Shown here: positions 6,745 through 14,392 of the stretch, one piece after another
How positions within the stretch are numbered: the first letter of the stretch is position 1
Layout: the number at the start of each line of letters is the position of its first letter
Assembly (NCBI GenBank): GCA_002297005.1
Contig: DBIX01000003.1
Location: 1-26,765, forward strand
Length of the DNA stretch: 26,765 nt
Reading direction: 5' to 3'
Source of the DNA: Cyanobacteria bacterium UBA791
GTDB lineage: Bacteria; Cyanobacteriota; Vampirovibrionia; Gastranaerophilales; Gastranaerophilaceae
Notes under the pieces: generated by a model
What the model saw: the letters and a program-made list of their open reading frames with translations, nothing else
Told to the model about the DNA's origin: nothing
Database searches by the model: none
Program-made: the position numbers and the translations under genes

Positions 6745-6761
6745 TTTGTTTATTATGTTTT

Positions 6762-7751
6762 TTAATTTCTCAATTTAACAATCGCTGCACCTGATGTCAT
6801 GCCAGCACCAAAAGCACAAAGTAATAGTGTTGATGGAGTTTTTAATATTCCTTGTTTCATTTTATCAGAAAGTACGCAAGGTATCGATGCGGCAGACATA
6901 TTTCCAAATTCTTCAATGTTTGTAAGAACTTTTTCAGGTTTAAGATTTAATCTTTCACTCAAAGCCTCTATCATTCTTAAGTTTGCTTGGTGAGGGACAA
7001 AATAATCAATATCATCCCAAGTCATATTTGCCTTTGTTAATATCTTTTCAACCAAGGATGGAACTTCTTGCATAACATATTTATAAACATCTTTTCCTGC
7101 CATTTTTAAGTGATTATCACCATTTATGCCGGTATTTTCTGCCAATGGACAGATTTCTTTTTGCAAATCAACGCTTATAAATTCTTTTTTTGTTCCGTCA
7201 GCTCCAAGTATTACTTCTTGAATATCATCGTTTTCATCATTTGATTTTTCTACTAGAGTTGCGGTTGCACCATCACCAAAAAGAACACAAGTTGTTCTAT
7301 CTTTCCAATCAACAAATTTTGAAGTTGTATCAGCTGTAAGCACCAAAACTCTTTTTGCAAAACCTGTTGCAATATTTGCCCTTGCAATTTGTAGGGCATA
7401 AACATAACCTGTACAAGCAACCGAAATATCAAATGCAGATGCATTTTTTGCACCTATGCCAGCTTGTACTTCGCAAGCTACAGATGGATAATGTCTTTCA
7501 GGAGAAGATGTCGCAGAAATTATCATATCAATAGTTTCTGGATTAATATTTTTATTTTTAAGAAGTTTTTTTGATGCGTCTATTGCAAGCGTTGCAGAGG
7601 TTTCTGATGAAGAAGCAATATATCTGCTTTTTATTCCAGTTCTTTGGGTAATCCATTCATCACTTGTATCAACAATGTTTGAAATATCGTCATTTGTAAC
7701 TTTTAATTTTGGAACGCTATATTCAATTCCATTTATATATGTTGGTATCAT
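6762..7751 (-). CDS. fabH: 3-oxoacyl-ACP synthase III
   Basis: A 329-residue condensing enzyme that joins an acyl-CoA primer to malonyl-ACP, starting fatty acid synthesis. The catalytic triad is visible: Cys113 in SVACTGYVYAL, His254 in PHQANLRM, and Asn284 in EFGNMSAASIP. The N-terminal signature DEWITQRTGIKSRY and the C-terminal GAGMTSGAAIVK are typical. The usual GNTSAAS reads GNMSAAS here, a conservative change next to the catalytic Asn. Full length compared with E. coli FabH (317). GAGAGGG gives a good ribosome-binding site. A strong promoter lies in the 79-base gap after mutL, so it can be transcribed separately. No other fab genes are nearby. Confidence 0.94.
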   Translation of the reverse strand: MIPTYINGIEYSVPKLKVTNDDISNIVDTSDEWITQRTGIKSRYIASSSETSATLAIDASKKLLKNKNINPETIDMIISATSSPERHYPSVACEVQAGIGAKNASAFDISVACTGYVYALQIARANIATGFAKRVLVLTADTTSKFVDWKDRTTCVLFGDGATATLVEKSNDENDDIQEVILGADGTKKEFISVDLQKEICPLAENTGINGDNHLKMAGKDVYKYVMQEVPSLVEKILTKANMTWDDIDYFVPHQANLRMIEALSERLNLKPEKVLTNIEEFGNMSAASIPCVLSDKMKQGILKTPSTLLLCAFGAGMTSGAAIVKLRN

Positions 7752-7783
7752 AATTTTTAATCCCTCTCAATTTAGCGAAGACC

Positions 7784-7812
7784 ATTCTAACTTTTATTCA
7801 AAAATACGTCAA
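7784..7812 (-). promoter_or_regulatory. Promoter of fabH
   Basis: Minus strand: TTGACG (7807-7812), 17-base spacer, TAGAAT (7784-7789). Each hexamer differs from consensus at one position. It sits in the mutL-fabH gap, giving a leader of about 25 bases that carries GAGAGGG. Confidence 0.75.
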
Positions 7813-7830
7813 GTATTTTTAAACAATACT

Positions 7831-9618
7831 TTACTTATTTCTGCTAAAAAATCCTGCAATATCTTTATGTTTTAGGAGTTTTGAAATTGGTCTACCGTGT
7901 GGGCAAGTGTATGGTTCTTTGCAAGCTCTCCATTTTTTTATCAAGTCTTGCATTTGCCACATTGTAAGTTCGTCCCCAGCTTTTATTGCTGCACGACAAG
8001 AGGTTGTTATTAAGATTTTTTCTTCTAATCCATTCAAATCGCCTTTAAGGTTTTCTAAAATATCTGAAAGCAAATCTTTCGGGTTAACTTTTGATAGCAT
8101 TTGAGGAATTTTTTTGAAAGTTATTTCATTATTTCCTAAAAAAGCTATTTCGTACCCGTATTTTTCAAACTTTTCTTCATTTTCTTTTAATTGTACATAC
8201 TCTAGTGGCGAAACATTTAAAACATCTGAAACAAAAAGAATTTGAGATGCTACATCTTTTTGTGCTTTAAGTTTTTCGTAAATATATCTTTCTGCGGCAA
8301 TGTGTTGGTCTACAATTTCAAGCCCATCTTCTTTTTCAATTAGAATGTATGTTTTTTTGTATTGTCCAATAATGTTTTCGTCAAAAGAAACTTCTTCTTT
8401 ATATTGAGAATACGGAATTTCTTTTGTAAAAGATACTTTTTCTTTTGGAATATCAATTTTTAATTGGTATTGAGATTTACTTTCTTCACTAGGTTTTAGA
8501 GTAAATTCTTTTGACTCATGTTTTGGAAGTTCACTAACATAAACATCCTCTGGATTTTTTTCTTCCTCTTTATTTTGTGAGAAGAAATCCAAAGTGTTTT
8601 CCTCATCGTAATCCTCGTTTTTAACTTCAATATTGTTTGAAAGAGCCATTTTTACAGCTGACATAACAAAGCTAAAAATTTGGTTTGTATTTTTATATCG
8701 AACTTCTTTTTTTGTTGGATGAACATTTACATCCACATCTTGAGGTGGAATTTCAAGGTTTAAAATAACAAATGGATATTTGTTTTTTTCTAGTAAAAAT
8801 TTGTATGCCATATCAATTGCTTTTTGAAGTACTGGACATTTTACAGGTCTTGAATTTACGTAAGTAAAGTAACCTTTTTTACTAGAACGAGTAAAATCAG
8901 GTGTTGAAACATAACCTGTTATTTTTATATTTGAAATATCGTCTGTCTTGTAAACCTCTTTCAAGTAATTTACAGCTTCTTTTGAATAAACCTCTTTAAC
9001 AGTTGAAAGAACATCATTTAAACCATTTGTTTCTAAAGCAATTTTGTCTTCATTTTTTAATGTAAAAGCAACGTCAGGATGAATTATTGCAATCGTTTGA
9101 ATTAGTTCTTGAATATACGAAAATTCTGTCTTTGAAGATTTTAAAAATTTTAAACGAGCAGGAATATTGTAGAATAAATCCTTAATCTCCATAATCGTAC
9201 CAATAGCACAACCTGTCGGAGTTGTTTTAACTTCGCTATTTTCACATTCAACCTTTGTACCGTTTTCAAAATCTTTTGTACGAGTAATACAAGTAACTTT
9301 TGAAATAGAAATAATACTTGCTAAAGCTTCACCTCTAAACCCAAGTGTGTGAATATCATATAAATCCTCTGTATCAGAAATTTTGCTTGTTGCGTGCTTT
9401 GAAAAAGCAAGCATAATATCGTCAGGATGAATACCTGAACCGTTATCTGCAATTCTAATATTTCTACATTCGTTAGAAATTTCTATACTAATTTTTGTAG
9501 CCCCAGCATCAATAGAATTTTCTACCAATTCTTTTACTACAGAGTAAGGTCTTTCGATTACTTCCCCTGCTGCTATTTGATTTATAAGGTGTTTTGATAG
9601 TTGCTTAATTCTATTCAT
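7831..9618 (-). CDS. mutL: DNA mismatch repair protein MutL, endonuclease type
   Basis: A 595-residue GHKL ATPase. The N-terminal half shows VVKELVENSIDAGA (catalytic Glu30), DNGSGI (58-63), FSKHATSKI and GFRGEAL (93-99), then NSRPVK and DVDVNVHPTKKEVR, which close the ATPase/transducer domain. A charged linker (about 330-410) leads to the C-terminal dimerisation and nuclease domain, with the DQHA-type motif at D437, Q438, H439, E443 and E448, SCRAAIKAGDEL and CPHGRP. This marks the MutH-independent MutL that nicks DNA itself. MutL couples MutS mismatch recognition to excision; mutS is not in the window. No Shine-Dalgarno sequence precedes the ATG, but a TAAAAT box lies 7 bases before it, suggesting a leaderless message. 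It diverges from a DNA methyltransferase. Confidence 0.96.
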   Translation of the reverse strand: MNRIKQLSKHLINQIAAGEVIERPYSVVKELVENSIDAGATKISIEISNECRNIRIADNGSGIHPDDIMLAFSKHATSKISDTEDLYDIHTLGFRGEALASIISISKVTCITRTKDFENGTKVECENSEVKTTPTGCAIGTIMEIKDLFYNIPARLKFLKSSKTEFSYIQELIQTIAIIHPDVAFTLKNEDKIALETNGLNDVLSTVKEVYSKEAVNYLKEVYKTDDISNIKITGYVSTPDFTRSSKKGYFTYVNSRPVKCPVLQKAIDMAYKFLLEKNKYPFVILNLEIPPQDVDVNVHPTKKEVRYKNTNQIFSFVMSAVKMALSNNIEVKNEDYDEENTLDFFSQNKEEEKNPEDVYVSELPKHESKEFTLKPSEESKSQYQLKIDIPKEKVSFTKEIPYSQYKEEVSFDENIIGQYKKTYILIEKEDGLEIVDQHIAAERYIYEKLKAQKDVASQILFVSDVLNVSPLEYVQLKENEEKFEKYGYEIAFLGNNEITFKKIPQMLSKVNPKDLLSDILENLKGDLNGLEEKILITTSCRAAIKAGDELTMWQMQDLIKKWRACKEPYTCPHGRPISKLLKHKDIAGFFSRNK

Positions 9619-9625
9619 ACTAGAA

Positions 9626-9631
9626 ATTTTA
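9626..9631 (-). promoter_or_regulatory. Putative -10 box of mutL, leaderless start
   Basis: Minus-strand TAAAAT ends 7 bases before the mutL ATG, so transcription would begin at or next to the start codon. No convincing -35 box or Shine-Dalgarno sequence is seen. Confidence 0.45.
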
Positions 9632-9677
9632 TCACAAATTCATCCAAACATGTGATTTTTTATTTTAAAACAAAGTT

Positions 9678-9683
9678 TAAAAT
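9678..9683 (+). promoter_or_regulatory. Putative -10 box of the DNA methyltransferase
   Basis: TAAAAT ends 9 bases before the ATG at 9693. The inferred message would have a leader of only a few bases. No ribosome-binding site and no clear -35 box are visible. Confidence 0.4.
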
Positions 9684-9692
9684 GATTGTATT

Positions 9693-10565
9693 ATGAGAAC
9701 AAATACAAAACGAAAACACGTTGAAGAGAAGAAAACGGAATTAAAGGTTGTACAAACCAACCCTATTAAAACAGTCGCATATAACGACATTAACTTAAAA
9801 AATTGGAAAGATTATCCTGAAGTTAAAACAGATACATTTTGGCAATTCCCAACAAGATTAAAGGAACACGGACACTCAAACGATTACCACGGTAATTATA
9901 TCCCTCAACTTGCTCAACAGTTCTATGAGAGATATACAAAAAAAGGTGACGTTGTTCTAGACTTATTCTTTGGTTCAGGTACATCAGGTATCGAAGCTGT
10001 TAATATGAACAGACGTTGTATTGGCGTTGAATTAAAACAAGAATTAGTAGATTCTGTAAGTACAAAATTCACTCCAAAACAACTTGTAACAGACGTGAAT
10101 ATTATTTGTGGTGATTCTACAAGCAAAGAAGCTATGGATAAGGTTCAAGCAAGACTAGAAGTTATGGGCAAGGAAAAAGCTCAGTTTTTAATTCTTCACC
10201 CACCTTATGATGATATTATTAAATTCTCTGATAAGAAAGAGGACTTGTCTAATTGTTCTTCAACAGAAGAATTCTATGACTTGTTCGAAAAAGTTGCAAA
10301 AAACGGCTATGATATGTTAGAAAACGGACGTTTTGCGGCCTTGATTATCGGAGATAGCTACAAAAATTCAGAAGTTCAACCTTTAGGTTTCAAATGCATG
10401 GAAAGAATGCAAAAATTAGGTATGAAACTAAAAGCAACAATCGTTAAAGATATTCAAGGTAACGAAAGAGCAAAAGGCAGAACTGCTAACTTATGGAGAT
10501 ATAGAGCTTTGGCTGGCGGATTTAATATCTTCCAACACGAATATATCTTTATCTTCCAAAAATAA
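9693..10565 (+). CDS. Solitary amino-DNA methyltransferase with HPPY motif
   Basis: A 290-residue S-adenosylmethionine-dependent methyltransferase of the N4-cytosine/N6-adenine group. FWQFPTR and YHGNYIPQLAQQFYERYTKKGD (motif X region) precede motif I DLFFGSGTSG (90-99) and GVELKQELVDS. Motif IV follows as LILHPPYDD (HPPY 169-172), and GRFAALIIGDSY near 222. The order motif I before IV is the gamma arrangement. The catalytic tetrapeptide is HPPY instead of the usual DPPY, NPPY or SPPY, which makes the target base uncertain. No restriction enzyme is adjacent, so it looks like an orphan methylase, and it is divergent from mutL with only 74 bases between starts. An RNA substrate cannot be excluded. 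A terminator follows. Confidence 0.82.
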   Translation: MRTNTKRKHVEEKKTELKVVQTNPIKTVAYNDINLKNWKDYPEVKTDTFWQFPTRLKEHGHSNDYHGNYIPQLAQQFYERYTKKGDVVLDLFFGSGTSGIEAVNMNRRCIGVELKQELVDSVSTKFTPKQLVTDVNIICGDSTSKEAMDKVQARLEVMGKEKAQFLILHPPYDDIIKFSDKKEDLSNCSSTEEFYDLFEKVAKNGYDMLENGRFAALIIGDSYKNSEVQPLGFKCMERMQKLGMKLKATIVKDIQGNERAKGRTANLWRYRALAGGFNIFQHEYIFIFQK

Positions 10566-10602
10566 AAAGATTAAATTACATTATCCCCCTAGACAAAAGA
10601 AA

Positions 10603-10627
10603 AATGGCGACTCGTAGAGTCGCCATT
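10603..10627 (-). terminator. Terminator of the ruvC-mtnA-TM2 operon
   Basis: A perfect 11-bp stem (10603-10613 with 10617-10627), loop GTA. The minus-strand side continues into CCATTTTTCTTTTG. It sits between convergent genes and may also stop the methyltransferase transcript. Confidence 0.85.
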
Positions 10628-10652
10628 AATCGTATAAATTAAAAGTTAAACA

Positions 10653-10889
10653 TTAAAATTTAACAGTTACTTTATTACCGCTAGCATCTGTATAATTTCC
10701 AGCGACAATGTATATCCAATCAATAAATGCTATAATACCACCAAGAATACCAAAAGAAACAAGTGTTGCAAGTAATGTTAAAACTCCTGCAGTTGATCTT
10801 CCGTTATAAAAATGATGAGCACCAAAAATACCTAAAACACTACAAAATATGAATGTAGCTATCCATTGTTGGCTTGATTCTCTTTCCAT
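10653..10889 (-). CDS. TM2-domain membrane protein
   Basis: A 78-residue protein made almost wholly of a TM2 domain: a charged N-terminus, a first helix WIATFIFCSVLGIFGAHHFY, the conserved HHFYNGRSTAGVLTLL turn, and a second helix ILGGIIAFIDWIYIVAGNY. The D-W pair in the second helix is typical. Function of TM2 proteins in bacteria is largely unknown. AAAGGAT lies 5 bases before the ATG. It is 14 bases after the mtnA stop and ends the operon before a strong terminator. Confidence 0.88.
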   Translation of the reverse strand: MERESSQQWIATFIFCSVLGIFGAHHFYNGRSTAGVLTLLATLVSFGILGGIIAFIDWIYIVAGNYTDASGNKVTVKF

Positions 10890-10903
10890 TTAAAATCCTT
10901 TCT

Positions 10904-11962
10904 TTATTTTTTTTCAAAAGCTTCTTTGATAGAAACCTCGTAAGGGGCTTTTAAAATACCTTTTTCAGTAATAATACCTGTAATAAGTTCGTTTGGTGTT
11001 ACGTCAAAGGCTGGATTTAAGAATTTGATACCCTCAGCACAAACTGTTTTACCGTTGATATGCGAAACCTCTTCGTGAGAACGTTCTTCGATAGGTATTT
11101 CTTTACCTGATTTAATGTTTCTATCGATTGTTGAAAGTGGTGCAGCAATATAGAATGGTACATTATGGTATTTAGCTGCAATAGCAACTGTATAAGTACC
11201 AATTTTATTTGCAGTATCACCGTTTGAAGCAATTCTATCTGCTCCAACCACAACCATATCAATCATACCCTTGCTCATAAAATATGAACACATACCATCA
11301 GTAATAAGAGTTACTGGGATACCGTCTGTTTTAAGTTCAAAGGTTGTAAGTCTTGCACCTTGTTGTCTTGGTCTTGTTTCGTCAGCAAAAACTTGAATTG
11401 TATTATCCTTTGCAAAAGCTGAACGAATAACTCCAAGTGCTGTACCATAAGCAACTGTAGCCAAGGCACCAGCGTTACAATGGGTAAGGATTGTTGCACC
11501 TTTTGGAACAACTTCTGCACCGTAATTACCCATTTTTTTATTAATTTCAATATCTTCATTCTCCATTTTGATACCGTTTTCAACCAATTCTTTTACGATA
11601 CCGTCAATATCTGAAGTTGAATTTTCTATCAATTCTTTTTGTTTTTTACAAGCCCACATAAGATTTACAGCGGTAGGTCTTGAAGTTGCCATATAATCTG
11701 CTTTTTCTATTAATTTTTTAACAAATTCTTCTCTTGAAAGATTTTCTTTTTGAAGTTCTTGTGCGTAAAGTGCAACACCGTGTGCACCAGCAATACCAAT
11801 TGCAGGAGCACCTCTAACAATCATTGTTTTAATAGCGTCGTACATTTCGTCGCCTGTTTTTACATCAACATATTTAAACTCGTAAGGCAAAATAGTTTGA
11901 TCAATTAATCTTGAAAAATTATCGACCCATTCAATAGTTTTTATTTTGCTGTGAAATTCCAT
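10904..11962 (-). CDS. mtnA: S-methyl-5-thioribose-1-phosphate isomerase
   Basis: A 352-residue enzyme of the eIF2B-alpha-like fold that converts methylthioribose-1-phosphate to methylthioribulose-1-phosphate in methionine salvage. Key residues are visible: RGAPAIGIAGAHG (50-62), catalytic Cys162 in LTHCNAGALAT, DETRPRQQGARLT (194-206), and catalytic Asp242 in VVVGADRIASNGDTANKIGTY. These separate it from the regulatory eIF2B subunits and from ribose-1,5-bisphosphate isomerase. No other salvage genes (mtnB, C, D, K, N) are in the window, so the enzyme may feed a short 5'-deoxyadenosine/MTA shunt instead; that is inference. GGAG lies just before the ATG. It is third in the ruvC-led operon. Confidence 0.95.
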   Translation of the reverse strand: MEFHSKIKTIEWVDNFSRLIDQTILPYEFKYVDVKTGDEMYDAIKTMIVRGAPAIGIAGAHGVALYAQELQKENLSREEFVKKLIEKADYMATSRPTAVNLMWACKKQKELIENSTSDIDGIVKELVENGIKMENEDIEINKKMGNYGAEVVPKGATILTHCNAGALATVAYGTALGVIRSAFAKDNTIQVFADETRPRQQGARLTTFELKTDGIPVTLITDGMCSYFMSKGMIDMVVVGADRIASNGDTANKIGTYTVAIAAKYHNVPFYIAAPLSTIDRNIKSGKEIPIEERSHEEVSHINGKTVCAEGIKFLNPAFDVTPNELITGIITEKGILKAPYEVSIKEAFEKK

Positions 11963-11987
11963 TTCTACTCCTAGCTATACAAATTTA

Positions 11988-12503
11988 TTATCTAATTTCT
12001 ATATCAATATTTTCGTTGTTTTCTTCTTTTTTAATACCTGAAAGAGCTTCATAAACATAAGCTGTAACAAGTCCTGTAAATGCATTCATTAAAGCTGATA
12101 ATAAAGCAACAAAGATAATCAACATTATAAGAACGATAAATCCACCAAAGTTATTGAAGAAATACAATAAGAATGACGAATGAACTGGCATAAAGCTTAG
12201 TAATGCGTGAAAACCTTTAGTCAAAAGACTCAAGATAATATCTAGAGGTATAAATACAATTGAAAATGCAATAAATGATACGAAACCAACAACTGCACCA
12301 AAAATTGAACCCTCTCTTAAATCAAAAATACCAATCATGTTATTTCTTTTCATGTAATATAGAACACCACCACTAAGGAATAGCATTAATATAGTGAAAG
12401 AAAATACATTAATGTATGGAATAATTGATACTACGGCAAGTGCACCACCAGCAATAGCACTAAGAATTGCAATTTGTTTTAGTAATAATATATTAATATT
12501 CAT
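11988..12503 (-). CDS. Membrane protein of unknown function
   Basis: A 171-residue integral membrane protein that I do not recognise. Hydrophobic stretches suggest about four helices: residues 8-28 (IAILSAIAGGALAVVSIIPYI), 33-50, about 66-93 (SIFGAVVGFVSFIAFSIVFI onward), and 117-145, with a short charged C-terminus KKEENNENIDIEIR. There is no signal peptide cleavage site, lipobox or catalytic motif. GAGAGGT precedes the ATG at good spacing. It sits between ruvC and mtnA with gaps of 25 bases on each side, so it is co-transcribed, but this gives no clear functional clue. Confidence 0.8.
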   Translation of the reverse strand: MNINILLLKQIAILSAIAGGALAVVSIIPYINVFSFTILMLFLSGGVLYYMKRNNMIGIFDLREGSIFGAVVGFVSFIAFSIVFIPLDIILSLLTKGFHALLSFMPVHSSFLLYFFNNFGGFIVLIMLIIFVALLSALMNAFTGLVTAYVYEALSGIKKEENNENIDIEIR

Positions 12504-12528
12504 AATTTAACCTCTCTTTTTTGTATAG

Positions 12529-13020
12529 TTATTTTGTCACAAGTTTATCGTTTACGCAACATCTAGCACAGCATATCCCCATGGCGATAGAATCAACTGT
12601 ATCATCGAGTTTTGGTAAATCTTCTCGATTAAGTGTAATTTTTACCATTCTTTCTACTTCTTTTTTATCAGCTCTACCAAAACCAGTAAGATTTTGTTTT
12701 ATTTCAAGCGGAGTAAATTCGTAGATAGGAATACCGTATTTTTCAAGCGACATAACGATTACACCTCTTGCCTCAGCTACAGGAATGATTGTTTTTTGGT
12801 TTTTAAAATAGAATAATTTTTCTATAGATGCCACATCTGGTTTAAACTTTTCGATGATAGTGCACATGTCCTCAAAGATTTCTAGGAGTCTTTGAGAGTC
12901 TTTTTTATCAGATTTAGTTTGAATAGAACCAGAGGAAACAAGCTCAAGATTATCTCCCTCAGAAGAAAGGAGAGAATACCCTACGATAGCCATTCCTGGG
13001 TCGATACCGAGTATAAGCAT
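12529..13020 (-). CDS. ruvC: Holliday junction endodeoxyribonuclease RuvC
   Basis: A 163-residue RNase H-fold nuclease that cuts Holliday junctions after RuvAB branch migration. The acidic active site is visible: Asp7 in LILGIDPG, Glu67 in ASIEKLFY, Asp140 and Asp143 in KLDDTVDSIAMG. Length is normal (E. coli 173). RuvB is encoded separately at 19254-20294, and ruvA is not in the window, so the ruvABC genes are scattered as in cyanobacteria. There is no Shine-Dalgarno sequence. A perfect TATAAT ends 6 bases before the ATG, implying a leaderless message. It is the first gene of the operon with the membrane protein, mtnA and TM2 gene. Confidence 0.96.
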   Translation of the reverse strand: MLILGIDPGMAIVGYSLLSSEGDNLELVSSGSIQTKSDKKDSQRLLEIFEDMCTIIEKFKPDVASIEKLFYFKNQKTIIPVAEARGVIVMSLEKYGIPIYEFTPLEIKQNLTGFGRADKKEVERMVKITLNREDLPKLDDTVDSIAMGICCARCCVNDKLVTK

Positions 13021-13026
13021 AAGGTC

Positions 13027-13032
13027 ATTATA
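13027..13032 (-). promoter_or_regulatory. -10 box of the ruvC operon, leaderless start
   Basis: Minus-strand TATAAT ends 6 bases before the ruvC ATG, placing the transcription start on the start codon. The -35 region is poor (TTGGAT at non-ideal spacing). Confidence 0.55.
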
Positions 13033-13107
13033 CCAAATTTTTTAGCTAAAATCCAAACGTAAAATAATGGTAATAATTAAACAAAAAAGGTATGTGAACT
13101 TTTGTAA

Positions 13108-13124
13108 AGTGTATAAAAGACACT
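13108..13124. promoter_or_regulatory. Dyad AGTGT-N7-ACACT, copy 1
   Basis: AGTGT (13108-13112) and ACACT (13120-13124) are 7 bases apart, just before a TATAAT at 13131-13136. An identically spaced copy lies 111 bases downstream at 13219-13235. They are candidate sites for one regulator. Confidence 0.4.
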
Positions 13125-13173
13125 AATAGGTATAATCTTGAGAATTTGCGAAAAATTAATACAAAACAAACAG

Positions 13174-13202
13174 TTGACTTTTAAACTTATTACGTGCATA
13201 AT
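13174..13202 (+). promoter_or_regulatory. Strong promoter in a gene-free interval
   Basis: TTGACT (13174-13179), a 17-base spacer and CATAAT (13197-13202), each one base from consensus. No annotated gene follows before the terminator at 13309, so it probably drives a small RNA. A second possible -10 box (TATAAT, 13131-13136) lies upstream. Confidence 0.65.
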
Positions 13203-13218
13203 ATAAATGTGGATTGAA

Positions 13219-13235
13219 AGTGTAAAAAGAACACT
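13219..13235. promoter_or_regulatory. Dyad AGTGT-N7-ACACT, copy 2
   Basis: AGTGT (13219-13223) and ACACT (13231-13235), the same spacing as copy 1. It lies just downstream of the inferred transcription start, where a bound repressor would block the promoter, and it could also form a small RNA hairpin. Confidence 0.4.
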
Positions 13236-13308
13236 AAATACATTTACTCTAAATTATATAAACTCCTAAAAAAATAAACACTAAAAGACCATTAGGATGC
13301 AGAAAACA

Positions 13309-13330
13309 CCGCCTCAAAGGCGGCTTTTTA
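13309..13330 (+). terminator. Intrinsic terminator of the candidate small RNA
   Basis: A 6-bp G+C-rich stem CCGCCT/AGGCGG (13309-13314 with 13318-13323), loop CAA, followed by CTTTTTATT. No plus-strand protein gene ends here. Confidence 0.8.
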
Positions 13331-13345
13331 TTGCGTATTTTTCGT

Positions 13346-13374
13346 TTGAAGATAGTTTTAATTCATGGTACTAT
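13346..13374 (+). promoter_or_regulatory. Putative promoter of rsgA
   Basis: TTGAAG (13346-13351), a 17-base spacer and TACTAT (13369-13374), each matching four of six consensus positions. The start would fall about 4 bases before the rsgA ATG, leaving no room for a Shine-Dalgarno sequence. Confidence 0.45.
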
Positions 13375-13384
13375 TAACTTCGTT

Positions 13385-14392
13385 ATGATATATCAAGGTC
13401 AAGTTCTAAAAATTCATTCGGACTTTTATTATGTGAATTCAGAAGAAAAAATTCACGAATGCAAGTTGAGAGAAGTTTTAAAAAAACAAAAACAACGTGT
13501 TGTTGTGGGTGATTTTGTTGAATTTGAGGACGAAAAAATAACTAAAATTTTACCTCGTAAAAACTTTATACCTCGACCATCTGTTAGTAACGTTGACCAA
13601 ATGATTATTGTTTCTGCGGTAAAAGAGCCAGCCTTAGATTTTATGCAACTCAACAGATATATTTGTTTTGCAAAATATTATAATATTCCAGTAAAGCTTT
13701 GTTTTAACAAAAACGACTTATCTAAAGATGACATGTTAATCGAAAGAGTATTCTCAATTTATGAACCTCTTGGCTACGATATTGTTTTCACATCTGCACT
13801 TGAAAAATCAAACATTGATGAATTTGCAGAAATTTTAAAAGGCAAAACCACAGCTTTTTGCGGAAATTCTGGTGTTGGAAAATCAAGTTTGGTAAATGCA
13901 ATAAATCCAAATTTGAACCTAAAAACAGGCTTAGTAAGTGAAAAAACAGAACGTGGCACACACACGACTCGTCATTGTGAAATCATAAAAGTAACTGATG
14001 ATATAAAAATTGTTGATACTCCAGGGTTTTCAAACCTAAGATTTGATTTCATTTTACCGCAAGAAATAAGTGATTTATTTGTCGAATTTGATAAATACAA
14101 GGGTTTATGCAAATATTCTGATTGTATACATTTTCACGAAGACGGTTGTGCAGTTCTGCATGACTTGAGAGAAATTGCAGAAACTCGATATGAAAGCTAT
14201 GTTGCTTTTGTAAAAGAAGCTCAAGAATATAAGGAAAAGGTAAAATATTCAGGAACAAAAGTAGAAACTTTTTCAAAAGAACATAATAATAAATCCATGG
14301 CGAAAATTAGTGCAAGAAAACGTCAGGATTCAAGAAAATTATCAAAACAAAAATTAGTAAAAGAGGACATTGAAAATGAAAAATTATATTGA
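13385..14392 (+). CDS. rsgA: Ribosome small-subunit-dependent GTPase RsgA
   Basis: A circularly permuted GTPase that acts late in 30S maturation. An N-terminal OB-fold (about 1-70) precedes the GTPase motifs in permuted order: G4 NKND (108-111), G1 GNSGVGKS (160-167), G2 region GTHTTRH, and G3 DTPG (211-214). A zinc-binding segment follows, GLCKYSDCIHFHEDGCAV (Cys242, Cys247, His249, Cys255). I start at ATG 13385 (335 residues, MIYQGQVLKI). The frame is open to 13331, but the extra 18 residues fall across the promoter and lack a ribosome-binding site. The C-terminus is basic. Its last 17 bases overlap the prenyl synthase gene. Identification is firm. Confidence 0.95.
   Translation: MIYQGQVLKIHSDFYYVNSEEKIHECKLREVLKKQKQRVVVGDFVEFEDEKITKILPRKNFIPRPSVSNVDQMIIVSAVKEPALDFMQLNRYICFAKYYNIPVKLCFNKNDLSKDDMLIERVFSIYEPLGYDIVFTSALEKSNIDEFAEILKGKTTAFCGNSGVGKSSLVNAINPNLNLKTGLVSEKTERGTHTTRHCEIIKVTDDIKIVDTPGFSNLRFDFILPQEISDLFVEFDKYKGLCKYSDCIHFHEDGCAVLHDLREIAETRYESYVAFVKEAQEYKEKVKYSGTKVETFSKEHNNKSMAKISARKRQDSRKLSKQKLVKEDIENEKLY

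Larger units (their letters stand above)
13208..13330 (+). ncRNA. Candidate small RNA of about 120 bases
   Basis: The interval 13021-13384 has no clear gene, but a near-consensus promoter (13174-13202) and an intrinsic terminator (13309-13330) on the same strand define a transcript of about 120 bases. It begins by covering dyad copy 2 (13219-13235). An ORF of 20 codons starts at ATG 13207 (MWIESVKRTLNTFTLNYINS, stop at 13269); its ATG is only 4 bases past the -10 box, so a leaderless micropeptide is an alternative. I recognise no known RNA family. Confidence 0.5.

Noticed and set aside
7253..7453. Open frame of 66 codons inside fabH, same strand, other frame
   Set aside because: Shadow of fabH, with a Leu/Gln-biased composition and no start signal.
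13297..13377. Short ORF MQKTPPQRRLFIAYF... over the small-RNA terminator
   Set aside because: Its codons are the terminator hairpin and the rsgA promoter. An AGG lies directly next to the ATG, too close to serve.
13331..13384. Longer N-terminus for RsgA
   Set aside because: It would begin inside the terminator and promoter region and adds 18 residues not expected in the family.
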